Source: Beijerinckiaceae bacterium (GTDB lineage: Bacteria > Pseudomonadota > Alphaproteobacteria > Rhizobiales > Beijerinckiaceae). Taken from it: DNA of 64,000 nucleotides. Positions within the stretch are counted from its first letter, which is position 1, and each line of letters begins with the position of its first letter. Below the pieces are notes generated by a model that saw only the letters and a program-made list of their open reading frames with translations, had not been told where the DNA came from and did not search any database. Made by a program: the position numbers and the translations under genes. Shown here piece by piece: positions 27,037-35,514 of this stretch. The DNA is taken from positions 2,142,110 to 2,206,109 of the forward strand of contig JALJOM010000003.1 of the NCBI GenBank assembly GCA_024304885.1. Reading direction: 5' to 3'.

Positions 27037-27735
27037 TCAGCTCGCCTTGAAGCTGCGCCGCGGCGCGTCCGGCCGCAGATCGGCGAGCACGGTCTCTCCG
27101 GCGATCGATTTGGATCCCGCGGCAACGAGCACCTTGGTCGCGCTCGGCAAATAGACATCGACCCGCGAGCCGAAACGGATGAGGCCGAGGCGGTCGCCTG
27201 CGCCGACGAGCTCGCCGACCCGCACGAAGCAGACGATTCTCCGCGCGACGAGGCCGGCAATTTGAACCACGCCGAACCGGCCCGCCGCGGATTCGATCAC
27301 GATCCCGTTGCGCTCGTTGTCCTCGCTCGCCTTGTCGAGGTCGGCATTGAGAAAGAGCCCGGGGCGATAGGCGATCTTCGCGATCCTGCCGGCGACGGGC
27401 GCCCGGTTCACGTGGCAATCGAACACCGACATGAAGATCGAGATCCGCTGCAGCGGCTCGGCACCGAGACCGAGCTCCGGCGGCGGAATATGGAACCCGA
27501 CGGAGAGAACCGTGCCGTCGGCGGGAGAGACCACGAGCTTGTCGTCCTGCGGCGTGTACCGCACCGGATCGCGAAAGAAATAGACGCACCAGGCGGTCGC
27601 GATCGCCCCGAGCCAGCCGAGCGGGCTCCACAGCGCGCCGAGGATCAGGGCAGCGAGCCCGAAGGACGCGATGAAGATATAGCCCTCCGGGTGAACCGGC
27701 GTGGCGATGCGGCGGATCGAATCGAGTATCGACAT
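27037..27735 (-). CDS. psd: Phosphatidylserine decarboxylase proenzyme
   Basis: Makes phosphatidylethanolamine from phosphatidylserine; 232 residues, the short class. Two hydrophobic stretches lie near residues 20-58. [32 protein letters not shown] and the self-cleavage site [11 protein letters not shown], whose Ser becomes the pyruvoyl group, are all present. The start giving [18 protein letters not shown] is chosen. The usual partner pssA (phosphatidylserine synthase) is not next to it in the window. Confidence 0.96.
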   Translation of the reverse strand: MSILDSIRRIATPVHPEGYIFIASFGLAALILGALWSPLGWLGAIATAWCVYFFRDPVRYTPQDDKLVVSPADGTVLSVGFHIPPPELGLGAEPLQRISIFMSVFDCHVNRAPVAGRIAKIAYRPGLFLNADLDKASEDNERNGIVIESAAGRFGVVQIAGLVARRIVCFVRVGELVGAGDRLGLIRFGSRVDVYLPSATKVLVAAGSKSIAGETVLADLRPDAPRRSFKAS

Positions 27736-27820
27736 CTGCGTTCCATCCTTTCGCACGCATGCGCGTCTCCCGGGCGGTTCCGGAAGCTTGCTGCCTTCTC
27801 ACATGAATTCGGGCGAGGCG

Positions 27821-28186
27821 TCACCCGGCGGCTCCGGGCATCGGAAGCCCGTGCAGAGCGAGGAACGACAGCTTGTCCCAATAGCCCCGCTGAAAGACGA
27901 TCCTGCCGTCGACGACATGAAAGAACCCGCAGCCCCGAAGCCCTTTCGGGTCCCGCCATTCAAGCATGGCCCATTCGCCGTCCTCGAACAGGTTTTCTGG
28001 AATGCAGACCATGGCGGCTCGCGCGAACTCCGATTCGAACATCTTTCGGATTTCCGCGCGGCCCTGCACCGGGGACTGCGCGACTTGATGATTGGTGGCG
28101 CCGTCCGAATAGAGCGCGGCGAGCGCCGCCGCATCAGCCCGGTTGAAGGCCTCGACCCAGGCAGTCACGACCTCACGTGGACGCAT
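27821..28186 (-). CDS. SnoaL/NTF2-like family protein
   Basis: 121 residues with the cone-shaped NTF2-like fold pattern: MRPREVVTAWVEAFNRADAA, LAALYSDGATNHQVAQSPVQG, then EWAMLEWRDPKGLRGCGFFHV and GRIVFQRGYWDKLSF. Such proteins are cyclases, isomerases or small-ligand binders; the substrate cannot be told. It starts seven codons inside the open frame, at the Met before RPREVV. It lies between psd and the ABC exporter, same strand, and may be transcribed on its own. Confidence 0.8.
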   Translation of the reverse strand: MRPREVVTAWVEAFNRADAAALAALYSDGATNHQVAQSPVQGRAEIRKMFESEFARAAMVCIPENLFEDGEWAMLEWRDPKGLRGCGFFHVVDGRIVFQRGYWDKLSFLALHGLPMPGAAG

Positions 28187-28342
28187 GTCGTCTCCTCTTG
28201 GAGCCATTTCCAGCGAACCGGACTTCGGCTCGCGTCGCGAAATTGCGACGAAACAACAAATTGGAGCTGGTTTCCAATTCCGGCGGATCGGAAACCGCTC
28301 CGGCGGGCCTGTCGCGACCGCGGCGTCGAGCCAAGGGCCGGG

Positions 28343-30325
28343 TCACACTCCCGACGCGAGGGTTCGATCGTCGTCGGCGAGACTGTCCTCGGCCCGATCG
28401 GCGTCCGTGTCCGCCACGGCGTCGTCCTCGTCCTTCGGCTCGACCCTGATGCTGAGCCGTGCCCCTTCCTCGAGCGCGGCGCGCTGCAGGGTCTCCTCGG
28501 CACGCCGGATCTCGTACTGGCGGCGCCACATGGCCGCATAGACACCGCCCCGCTCGAGCAGCACCTGGTGCGCGCCCCGCTCGACGATCGCGCCATTGTC
28601 GAGCACGATGATCTCGTCGGCATGAACGACGGTCGAGAGCCGATGTGCGATGACGAGCGTGGTGCGGCCTTCCGCGACCCGGTCGAGCGCGTCCTGGATC
28701 TCGTATTCGGTGAAGGAATCGAGGGCGGAGGTCGCCTCGTCGAGGACGAGGATGGGCGGCGCCTTCAGGATCGTGCGCGCGATCGCGACGCGCTGCTTCT
28801 CGCCGCCGGAAAGCTTCAGCCCGCGCTCGCCGACCTGGGCCTCGTAGCCACCGGGCGCCTGCTCGATGAACGCCTCGATCCGGGCCAGGCGTGCCGCGGC
28901 ACGGACCTCTTCGTCGCTCGCGTCCGGGCGGCCGTAGCGGATGTTGTAGGCGATCGTGTCGTTGAAGAGCACGGTATCCTGCGGCACGATGCCGATATTC
29001 GCCCTGAGCGACTCCTGCGTCACCGTGGCGATGTCCTGGCCGTCGATGGTGATGCGCCCGGACTCCGGCTCGTAGAAGCGGAAGATGAGGCGCGAGATCG
29101 TCGACTTGCCGGCACCGGAGGGTCCGACGATCGCGACCGTCTTGCCGGCCGGCACCTCGAAGCTCACGCCCTCGAGGATCCGGCGCTCCCGATCGTAGTG
29201 AAAAATCACGTTCTCGAACGCGAGCCGGCCGCTCGTCACGGCGAGCGGCTTCGCGCCCGGCCGGTCCGCGACCTCGGGATCTTGCGCCAGGATGTCGAGC
29301 ATCGTCTCGATGTCGATCATCGACTGGCGGATCTCGCGATAGACCATGCCCATGAAGCTCAACGGCTGGTAGAGCTGGATCATCATCGCGTTGACGAGGA
29401 TGAAGTCGCCGACCGTGTTGGTGCCGTTCTTGATCCCGCCGACGGTCATCGCCATGACGGCGGTGAGGCCGATCGTGAAGATGACGGCTTGCCCCCCGTT
29501 GAGCCAGGCGAGCGAGGTATAGGTCTTGACGCTCATCCGCTCGTAGCGGGCGATGGATTCGTCGTAGCGCGCCGTCTCGCGCCCTTCGGCATTGAAATAT
29601 TTCACCGTCTCGAAGTTGAGCAGGCTGTCGATCGCCTTGGTGTTGGCGTCGGTGTCGCTCTCGTTCATCGCGCGGCGGATGCGGATGCGCCAATTGGTCG
29701 CCGCGGTCGTATAGGCCATGTAGGCGAGGATCATGACCACGACCACGAGCGCGTAGCGCCAATCGAGCTGAAGCACGAGCACCACGAGCACGAGCGCGAG
29801 CTCGACGATCGTCGGGACGGCCGTGAGGGTGGTCGTCCGGACGATGGTCTCGATCGAGTTGCGGCCGCGCTCGAGAATCCGCGTGAGCCCGCCGGTCTTG
29901 CGCTCGAGGTGGAACCGCAGCGACAGGGCATGAAGATGCGTGAAGACATCCGTGGCGAGGCGTCGCACCGCATTCATGGCGACTTCGGCGAAGACCGCGT
30001 CGCGGACCTGGGTGAGGAGCGCCATGGCGATCCTGAGCGCGCCGTAGAGGATTGTGAGCACGAGCGGCGCGGCGAGCACCGTCGGGAGAGGTGCGCTCGT
30101 CTCGCCCGTCAGGGCATCCGTCGCCCATTTGAAGGAGAGCGGGACCGCGATCGTGACGAGCTTGGCGAGAAGGAGCAGGCCGAGCGCGGCGAGAATCCTG
30201 CGCTTCAGGTCGGGCCGGTCGGAGGGCCAGAGATAGGGCCAGAGCGCGGCCAAGGTCTCGCCGCGGCTTCGCTTGCGGGTCCTGTGCGATCGCGACGCAG
30301 TGTTCGGGGCGAGGGACTGCAGCAT
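28343..30325 (-). CDS. Atm1-type ABC exporter (permease fused to ATPase)
   Basis: Half-transporter of 660 residues working as a homodimer in the inner membrane. Six membrane segments span about residues 40-330. MNESDTDANTKAIDSLLNFE followed by TVKYFNAE is a hallmark of Atm1/HMT1 exporters of glutathione-linked metals or persulfides. The ATPase has Walker A GPSGAGKS, Q-loop VPQDTVLFND, signature LSGGEKQR and Walker B ILVLDEATSALD. The C-terminal 60 residues are acidic and Asp-rich (ADTDADRAEDSLADDD). By family it probably exports glutathione conjugates and protects iron-sulfur chemistry or confers metal tolerance. Confidence 0.93.
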   Translation of the reverse strand: MLQSLAPNTASRSHRTRKRSRGETLAALWPYLWPSDRPDLKRRILAALGLLLLAKLVTIAVPLSFKWATDALTGETSAPLPTVLAAPLVLTILYGALRIAMALLTQVRDAVFAEVAMNAVRRLATDVFTHLHALSLRFHLERKTGGLTRILERGRNSIETIVRTTTLTAVPTIVELALVLVVLVLQLDWRYALVVVVMILAYMAYTTAATNWRIRIRRAMNESDTDANTKAIDSLLNFETVKYFNAEGRETARYDESIARYERMSVKTYTSLAWLNGGQAVIFTIGLTAVMAMTVGGIKNGTNTVGDFILVNAMMIQLYQPLSFMGMVYREIRQSMIDIETMLDILAQDPEVADRPGAKPLAVTSGRLAFENVIFHYDRERRILEGVSFEVPAGKTVAIVGPSGAGKSTISRLIFRFYEPESGRITIDGQDIATVTQESLRANIGIVPQDTVLFNDTIAYNIRYGRPDASDEEVRAAARLARIEAFIEQAPGGYEAQVGERGLKLSGGEKQRVAIARTILKAPPILVLDEATSALDSFTEYEIQDALDRVAEGRTTLVIAHRLSTVVHADEIIVLDNGAIVERGAHQVLLERGGVYAAMWRRQYEIRRAEETLQRAALEEGARLSIRVEPKDEDDAVADTDADRAEDSLADDDRTLASGV

Positions 30326-30516
30326 GATGCTCTCGTGCCGTGCCGCGGCGGACCGGTCCGGCGCGACGAGAAGTGCCGACGCTCATATAGGTCCGATGCC
30401 GCGCCCGCGCATAGAGCGGGTTTGCACGCGATCGTGACCTCGAGCGCGACCTGTTCCCCGAGGAGAGGCCGCCGAAGCCGCTTGACCGGCGAGAAGCCGC
30501 GCGCGACAAGATCTCG

Positions 30517-31164
30517 ATGTCGTCGAAGCCCGTCGATCGCTCGGCTGTTCCCTCGGCCGGCCCTTCCCTCGTCCGAACCGTCTGCGTCTATTGCGGCTCG
30601 TCGCCTCGTTTCGATCCCCTCTACGAGCCCGCGGCGGTCGGTCTCGGCCTCGCGATCGCCAGAGCCGGCATCAACCTCGTCTATGGCGGAGGCAGCAACG
30701 GCATCATGGGCCTCGTCGCCCGGTCGGTGCTCGCGGGCGGCGGCCATGTCACGGGGATCATTCCCGATTTCCTGCAGGAGAAGAACGACGTCCGCGACGA
30801 CATCCAGGAATGCGTCGTCGTGCCCGACATGCATACCCGCAAGCGCCTGATGTTCGAGCGCTCCGATGCCTTCGTCGCCTTGCCGGGCGGCATCGGCACG
30901 CTCGAGGAACTGGTCGAGCAGCTGACCTGGGTGCAGCTCGGACGTCACTCGAAGCCTGTCGTGATCGCCGACGTCGCCGGGTTCTGGCAACCCCTCCTCG
31001 GCCTGTTCGCGCATATGCGCCAGAACGGGTTCATTCCGTCCGAGTTCGAGGTTCGCTATCTCGTCGCGGAGAAGATCGAGGATATCCTTCCCATGATCGA
31101 GACCGCGATCTCGCGGCTCGCCCGACGTGACGCACGTCAGGAAACCCTCGATTCACGTCTTTGA
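30517..31164 (+). CDS. LOG-family protein (cytokinin riboside monophosphate phosphoribohydrolase type)
   Basis: 215 residues with the lysine-decarboxylase-like Rossmann fold: VCVYCGSSPRFDP, LVYGGGSNGIMGLVARSVL, MHTRKRLMFERSDAFVALPG and the PGGIGTLEELVEQ motif (PGGxGTxxE) with its catalytic Arg and Glu. Family members release free bases from nucleoside monophosphates, often AMP or cytokinin nucleotides. Older annotations as lysine decarboxylase are wrong. It is divergent from the ABC exporter and followed by the TonB-like gene. Confidence 0.93.
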   Translation: MSSKPVDRSAVPSAGPSLVRTVCVYCGSSPRFDPLYEPAAVGLGLAIARAGINLVYGGGSNGIMGLVARSVLAGGGHVTGIIPDFLQEKNDVRDDIQECVVVPDMHTRKRLMFERSDAFVALPGGIGTLEELVEQLTWVQLGRHSKPVVIADVAGFWQPLLGLFAHMRQNGFIPSEFEVRYLVAEKIEDILPMIETAISRLARRDARQETLDSRL

Positions 31165-31272
31165 GGCAGGTTGTTGCCGGTCGGACACGGTTTTGCCTTC
31201 GATCTTTGTCTAATGTCGGGCCGCGCGGGCGCGAGCGGCCCGTGCGGCTGGTTCGAGTAATGCTCTTGCGCC

Positions 31273-32280
31273 ATGCGAGCGATCGGAAAGCCCTGTTTCG
31301 GCATGACGGTCTCGGCGGATCCTTCTGAACGCCTCGCGCCTGCCCCGGACGAGCCGGCGGTCGACGCGCGTCGCCGGACCTTCGCGGCGCTGCTCGCGCT
31401 CGCCTTTCTCCTCCATGTCGCGCTCCTCGCCTTCCTCCTCTGGGAAAGCCGAAATGACGCCGCGGTGCCGACCGTCGCGGAGGAGATTCCGGTCGAGATC
31501 GTGGCCGAGATTCCGCCCGAGCCGAAGGTCGAGCCGCCGCCCTTGCCGCCGAAGCGGGAGCAGCCGAAGCAGAAGCTGCTTCAGGAGGACATGAAGCCAG
31601 CCTTCGACGCGCCGAGGGACGCCAACAAGGAGCTGGTCGAGCGCGAGGCGCCCGACAAGGAGACGCAGGCGCAGCGCGCCGCGCCGCCGACCAAGCAGGT
31701 CGCCGAGAAGCCCGCGCCCGACAAGGCCACGGTCGAGGAGAAGGCTCCGGACCCCTCGCCGCAGCACGCGCCCGAGAAGGTCGCCGAGGAGCAGGTCGAC
31801 GAGAAGCCCGATGCCGAGGCCATCGCCAAGGCGCAGGCGAAGGAGCCGGCGAAGTCGAAAGACAGGCAAGCCAAGAAGGATCCGGTGAAGACGCCGCCCT
31901 CCGAGGGCAAGCGGGGCTCGGTCGCCGACCAGCTCGCGGCCCTGGCGCCGACTCCGAACTATTCGGTCGGCTCGCGCGCGAAGCCCGCGCCGGTCGCGGG
32001 CGGCACCGCGAACACGACCTATCTTTCGATTCTCTACGGCCTCATCATGCGGCAATGGCGCGACCCGCCGGGCAGTGCGCTCCGGGCACTGGCGGCCGAA
32101 GGCGTCGTTGTCTTCTATGTCGATGAAGTAGGCAATCTCACCCATCAGGCGCTCTATCGCGCGAGCGGGCGGCCCGACCTCGACGCAGCGGCGGCGATGG
32201 CCGTGCGTCGGGCGGCGCCGTTTCCGGCCCCGCCGCGCGGGATGCCGCGCGCGATCGCCTTTCACTACGGGACGAAGTGA
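31273..32280 (+). CDS. TonB family protein
   Basis: Periplasm-spanning energy transducer type protein, 335 residues. One N-terminal membrane anchor lies near residues 37-58 (TFAALLALAFLLHVALLAFL). A long Pro-, Lys- and Glu-rich segment follows (residues 65-215, with PPPLPPKREQPKQK). The C-terminal domain, about residues 250-335, has ILYGLIMRQWRDPPGSA, VVVFYVDEVGNLTHQAL and AAMAVRRAAPFPAPP, the TonB C-terminal pattern. ExbB, ExbD and a TonB-dependent receptor are not adjacent, so its partners are unknown; TolA-like activity is an alternative. Confidence 0.87.
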   Translation: MRAIGKPCFGMTVSADPSERLAPAPDEPAVDARRRTFAALLALAFLLHVALLAFLLWESRNDAAVPTVAEEIPVEIVAEIPPEPKVEPPPLPPKREQPKQKLLQEDMKPAFDAPRDANKELVEREAPDKETQAQRAAPPTKQVAEKPAPDKATVEEKAPDPSPQHAPEKVAEEQVDEKPDAEAIAKAQAKEPAKSKDRQAKKDPVKTPPSEGKRGSVADQLAALAPTPNYSVGSRAKPAPVAGGTANTTYLSILYGLIMRQWRDPPGSALRALAAEGVVVFYVDEVGNLTHQALYRASGRPDLDAAAAMAVRRAAPFPAPPRGMPRAIAFHYGTK

Positions 32281-32320
32281 CCTCTGCGGGAAGCCGAGCT
32301 CGCCTGCCGAAAGCGAAGCA

Positions 32321-33262
32321 ATGCCCGACGGTGCCGACAAGGTTCACGACAGGCTGGAATACCGGGCCGCGACCGCCATCGTCAGGCAGCTTCCGACCGG
32401 CCTCTTGCTGATCTTCCTCGGCCTATTCCTGCTCGCGCTCGTGGACCTCGACCGTGTGCCGGCGTGGACATCGGTCGGAATCGGCCTCTGCTTCGTCCTG
32501 GGGAGCGGCGTGATCGGGCAGGCGCTCTGGACGCGCGTCAATCCCGGTAAGCCGCTGTTCGCTCTTTCGCCGGAGGGCGTCCATTATCGGATCCCCTGGG
32601 TCAAGGAAGTCCTCGTCCCTTGGCACGAGATCGAGGGTGTAGACACGATCGACGTCTCAGCGGGCTCCGGGGTATTCCTCTGGTCCGGCGGAGTGCCGGT
32701 GCCGAGCTATACGACAGCGATCTATCGCAACGTCACCGTGCTCCTGGTGTCGAAGCGCTTCTACGACACGAGGATCCACGTCGGTTCGGTCTTCCTGCGC
32801 GGCCCGGGTTGGAGCGCCAATTTTGTTCCGAAAGGCTCGCGCGTCCAAATCGCGTTGCATCACGAACTCGTCTCGGTCGAGGCGCGGGCGCTTCGCGACG
32901 CGGTCGAGGCCCGTTGGCGCGCGTTTCGCGATCCGCCGGCCCCCGAGCCGCCGCGGACGAGCGCGCCTGTGTCGCATGTCGTGGCGATGGGAGCGAGCCC
33001 GAAGCTGATCTCGGGCTGGGACGCCGTGCAGATCACCGTCTTGCTGATCGGCATCGCCGCCGCGCTCGCCAATCTCGCGGGGCTTTGGGAGGCGCCCGGG
33101 CAGAGCGAGACGCGGGCGGCGCGAGCCAAGGCGAGAGAGCTACGAAAATATTGGGACGACGCGAACCGGCGGATGCAGGAGGAATGGAAGGAGCGCGAGG
33201 CCCGGGAGAAGGAGAGGCAGAAAGATTTCGACGAAACGATGAGGCGGGCTTTCGGCGATTAG
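32321..33262 (+). CDS. Conserved membrane protein of unknown function
   Basis: 313 residues, family not recognised. Two membrane segments lie near residues 24-42 (PTGLLLIFLGLFLLALVDL) and 50-68 (SVGIGLCFVLGSGVIGQAL). The next about 150 residues look like a beta-rich PH-type domain (FALSPEGVHYRIPWVKEVLV followed by PWHEIEGVDT). A third membrane segment lies near 237-256 (AVQITVLLIGIAAALANLAG). The last 55 residues are a highly charged helix (DDANRRMQEEWKEREAREKE) that probably forms a coiled coil in the cytoplasm. It follows the TonB-like gene by 40 bp and may share its transcript. Confidence 0.72.
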   Translation: MPDGADKVHDRLEYRAATAIVRQLPTGLLLIFLGLFLLALVDLDRVPAWTSVGIGLCFVLGSGVIGQALWTRVNPGKPLFALSPEGVHYRIPWVKEVLVPWHEIEGVDTIDVSAGSGVFLWSGGVPVPSYTTAIYRNVTVLLVSKRFYDTRIHVGSVFLRGPGWSANFVPKGSRVQIALHHELVSVEARALRDAVEARWRAFRDPPAPEPPRTSAPVSHVVAMGASPKLISGWDAVQITVLLIGIAAALANLAGLWEAPGQSETRAARAKARELRKYWDDANRRMQEEWKEREAREKERQKDFDETMRRAFGD

Positions 33263-33415
33263 TGAAGTCCCGCCGAAGCCGGGCTTCGGGAAGTGCGCCG
33301 CCGAGTAGCGCCCCGAAGGCTGCACCGACACGGCCACAACCCGTTGCGCTTCTTCAGCAGCGGTTCATGATCGAAGGCATAGCTTCTTGCTCGCAGCAAG
33401 GAGTGGAGAAAGCCG

Positions 33416-33736
33416 ATGCGTCCAGAACGTCGATTGCGCTCGGTTGTCGTCGGAACCGGAATGCTCGCGCTCGCGGGCGCCTCGAGCGTCACCGCGGCGA
33501 CGCCTGTCGTTCAGGTCGCGCCCGGGACCTTCGGCGGTCGCGTCGTGGCGGCGGCGACGCGGTGCTGGTGGGTTCAGGGATATTGGGGTCCGCAGCAGGT
33601 CTGCCGTCACCATGACCTCGGCCATTTCGACTGGCATCCCGGCCACTGGGACGAGCACGGCGACCACCTCGACTATCATCCGGGCCATTGGGACTATCAT
33701 CATCGGGGCCACCGGCACCACCTCGACGAGGATTGA
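33416..33736 (+). CDS. Small exported histidine-rich protein
   Basis: 106 residues beginning with a signal peptide (MRPERRLRSVVVGTGMLALA, likely cut after the following SSVTA-A). The mature part has WWVQGYWGPQQVCRHHDLGH and then repeats of the type D-W/Y-HPGHWD: DWHPGHWDEHGDH and DYHPGHWDYHHRGHRHH. About a quarter of the mature residues are His, with many Asp, Tyr and Trp, suggesting metal binding in the periplasm. AAGGAG lies upstream of the ATG. It is not assigned to a family. An overlapping frame on the other strand is discarded because this one has a signal peptide and repeat structure. Confidence 0.68.
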   Translation: MRPERRLRSVVVGTGMLALAGASSVTAATPVVQVAPGTFGGRVVAAATRCWWVQGYWGPQQVCRHHDLGHFDWHPGHWDEHGDHLDYHPGHWDYHHRGHRHHLDED

Positions 33737-33802
33737 GTAGGGGCGCGGCTTCCAGCGCAGTACCTTGCTCTCGCTGCGCGTCGTGCAGGCCACGCCCCCG
33801 AG

Positions 33803-35398
33803 CTAGGCTGCCCCCGCCTTGAGGAGCTTGTAGGTGATCGCGTCCGTGAGCGCCTGGAACGAGGCATCGATGATATTCGCCGAGACGCCGACGGTCGACC
33901 AGCTCTCGGCCGAGGCGTCGCGAAACTCGATCAGCACGCGCGTCACGGCATCGGTGCCGCCCTGAAAGATGCGCACGCGAAAATCGACGAGCTCGAGATC
34001 CTCGATATAGCGCTGATATTTCCCGAGGTCCTTGCGGAGTGCGAGATCGAGCGCATTGACCGGCCCGTCGCCTTCCGCCGCGGAGATCAGGAGCTCGCCG
34101 TCGATCCTGACCTTGACGACCGCCTCGGAGACGGTGACGAGGTCGCCGCGCGCATTGTGGCGGCGCTCCACATCGACGCGGAACCGCTCGACGTCGAAAA
34201 AATCCGGCACCTGCCCGAGGACCCGCCGCGCCAGCAGCTCGAACGAGGCATCCGCGCCTTCATAGGCATAACCGACGGCCTCCTTCTCCTTTACCTCGTC
34301 GAGGAGGCGAGCGAGCCTGGCATCGTCCTTGGCGACCACGACGCCGATCCGCTCGAGCTCGGCCAAAATGTTGGATTTTCCGGCCTGGCCCGAGACCAGG
34401 AGGTGGCGCTTGTTGCCGATTGCCTCCGGCGGGACATGCTCGTAGGTGCGCGCCTCCTTCATCACCGCGGAGGCGTGGATCCCGGCCTTGGTCGCGAAGG
34501 CCGAGGCCCCGACATAGGGCGCATGCCGGTTCGGCGCCCGGTTGAGCAATTCGTCGAGCGTATGTGAGACCTTCGTGAGCGTCGCGAGGCTTTCCTTCGT
34601 CACGGAAATCTCGAACCGCTCGGCGAAGTCCGGCTTCAAGAGAAGGGTCGGGATCAGGGACACGAGATTGGCGTTGCCGCACCGCTCGCCGAGCCCGTTC
34701 AGCGTGCCTTGGATGTGGCGCGCCCCGGCGCGGACCGCGGCGAGCGAGTTCGCGACCGCGTTCTCGGTGTCGTTGTGGGCGTGGATTCCGAGATGCGCGC
34801 CCGGCACGTGATGCGCGACTTCGGCGACGATCCGCTCCACCTCGTGAGGGAGCGTCCCACCGTTGGTATCGCAGAGCACGACCCAGCGTGCCCCCGCCTC
34901 GTAGGCCGTCCGCGCGCATCGGAGGGCATAATCCGGGTTGGCCTTGAACCCGTCGAAGAAATGCTCGCAATCGAGGATCACCTCGCGGCCCGTCGCGTGA
35001 GCCGCTCGGATCGATTGGTCGATACCGTCCAGGTTTTCCTCGAGAGTGCAGCCGAGCGCGACCCGCACGTGATAGTCCCAGGTCTTGGCGACGAAGGTGA
35101 TGACGTCGGCGTCCGCCGAAAGAAGGCTCGCGACGCCGGGGTCGTTCTCGATCGAGCGGCCGGCGCGCTTGGTCATGCCGAAGGCCGCGAACTTGGCCTT
35201 GGCGAGCGCGGGCTTCCGCGTAAAGAACTCCGTGTCGAGCGGATTGGCACCGGGATAGCCGCCCTCGATATAATCGAGGCCGAGCCCGTCGAGGAGCGCG
35301 GCGATGAAGCGCTTGTCGTGGAGCGAGAAATCGACACCGGTCGTCTGCGCGCCGTCGCGCAAGGTCGTGTCGAACAGGGTGAGCGTCTCGCGGGTCAT
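33803..35398 (-). CDS. cimA: Citramalate synthase
   Basis: Condenses acetyl-CoA with pyruvate to (R)-citramalate, a threonine-independent route to isoleucine; 531 residues, the long CimA type. LFDTTLRDGAQTTGVDFSLHDK holds the metal-binding Asp and catalytic Arg. HAHNDTENAVANSLAAVRAG and HIQGTLNGLGERCGNANL follow the HMGL-like barrel pattern with the two metal His residues. The C-terminal about 120 residues form the regulatory LeuA dimer domain, so feedback by isoleucine is likely. It follows cysS with a repeat element between. Confidence 0.95.
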   Translation of the reverse strand: MTRETLTLFDTTLRDGAQTTGVDFSLHDKRFIAALLDGLGLDYIEGGYPGANPLDTEFFTRKPALAKAKFAAFGMTKRAGRSIENDPGVASLLSADADVITFVAKTWDYHVRVALGCTLEENLDGIDQSIRAAHATGREVILDCEHFFDGFKANPDYALRCARTAYEAGARWVVLCDTNGGTLPHEVERIVAEVAHHVPGAHLGIHAHNDTENAVANSLAAVRAGARHIQGTLNGLGERCGNANLVSLIPTLLLKPDFAERFEISVTKESLATLTKVSHTLDELLNRAPNRHAPYVGASAFATKAGIHASAVMKEARTYEHVPPEAIGNKRHLLVSGQAGKSNILAELERIGVVVAKDDARLARLLDEVKEKEAVGYAYEGADASFELLARRVLGQVPDFFDVERFRVDVERRHNARGDLVTVSEAVVKVRIDGELLISAAEGDGPVNALDLALRKDLGKYQRYIEDLELVDFRVRIFQGGTDAVTRVLIEFRDASAESWSTVGVSANIIDASFQALTDAITYKLLKAGAA

Positions 35399-35410
35399 TT
35401 ACCCTCGCCC

Positions 35411-35490
35411 GGCCACAAATAGCCCGTCGCTTGCGACGGGCGTCCTTTCGGACGCCCTATGGCGGCCACCCTCTCCCCTCGGAGAGAGGG
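35411..35490. repeat. Three-hairpin dispersed repeat between cysS and cimA
   Basis: Three GC hairpins in a row: CCCGTCGC/GCGACGGG (35423-35440), GGGCGTCC/GGACGCCC (35438-35457, sharing GGG with the first) and CCCTCTC/GAGAGGG (35469-35490). The first two cannot form together. On the minus strand the block AGGGTGGCC...GGGCGTCCGAAAGGACGCCCGT resembles 45051-45108, so this is a repeat family. It could also attenuate cysS-cimA read-through. Confidence 0.65.
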
Positions 35491-35514
35491 TTTCGCTGTC
35501 ACTTCGGACGATGC

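Noticed and set aside
31217-31242. GC hairpin CGGGCCGC/GCGGCCCG between the LOG and TonB-like genes
   Set aside because: Stem is good, but no T run follows on either strand, so I do not call a terminator.
33365-33793. 142-codon minus-strand frame opposite the His-rich gene
   Set aside because: The plus-strand frame has a signal peptide, ribosome-binding site and repeat structure. The minus frame has none of these.
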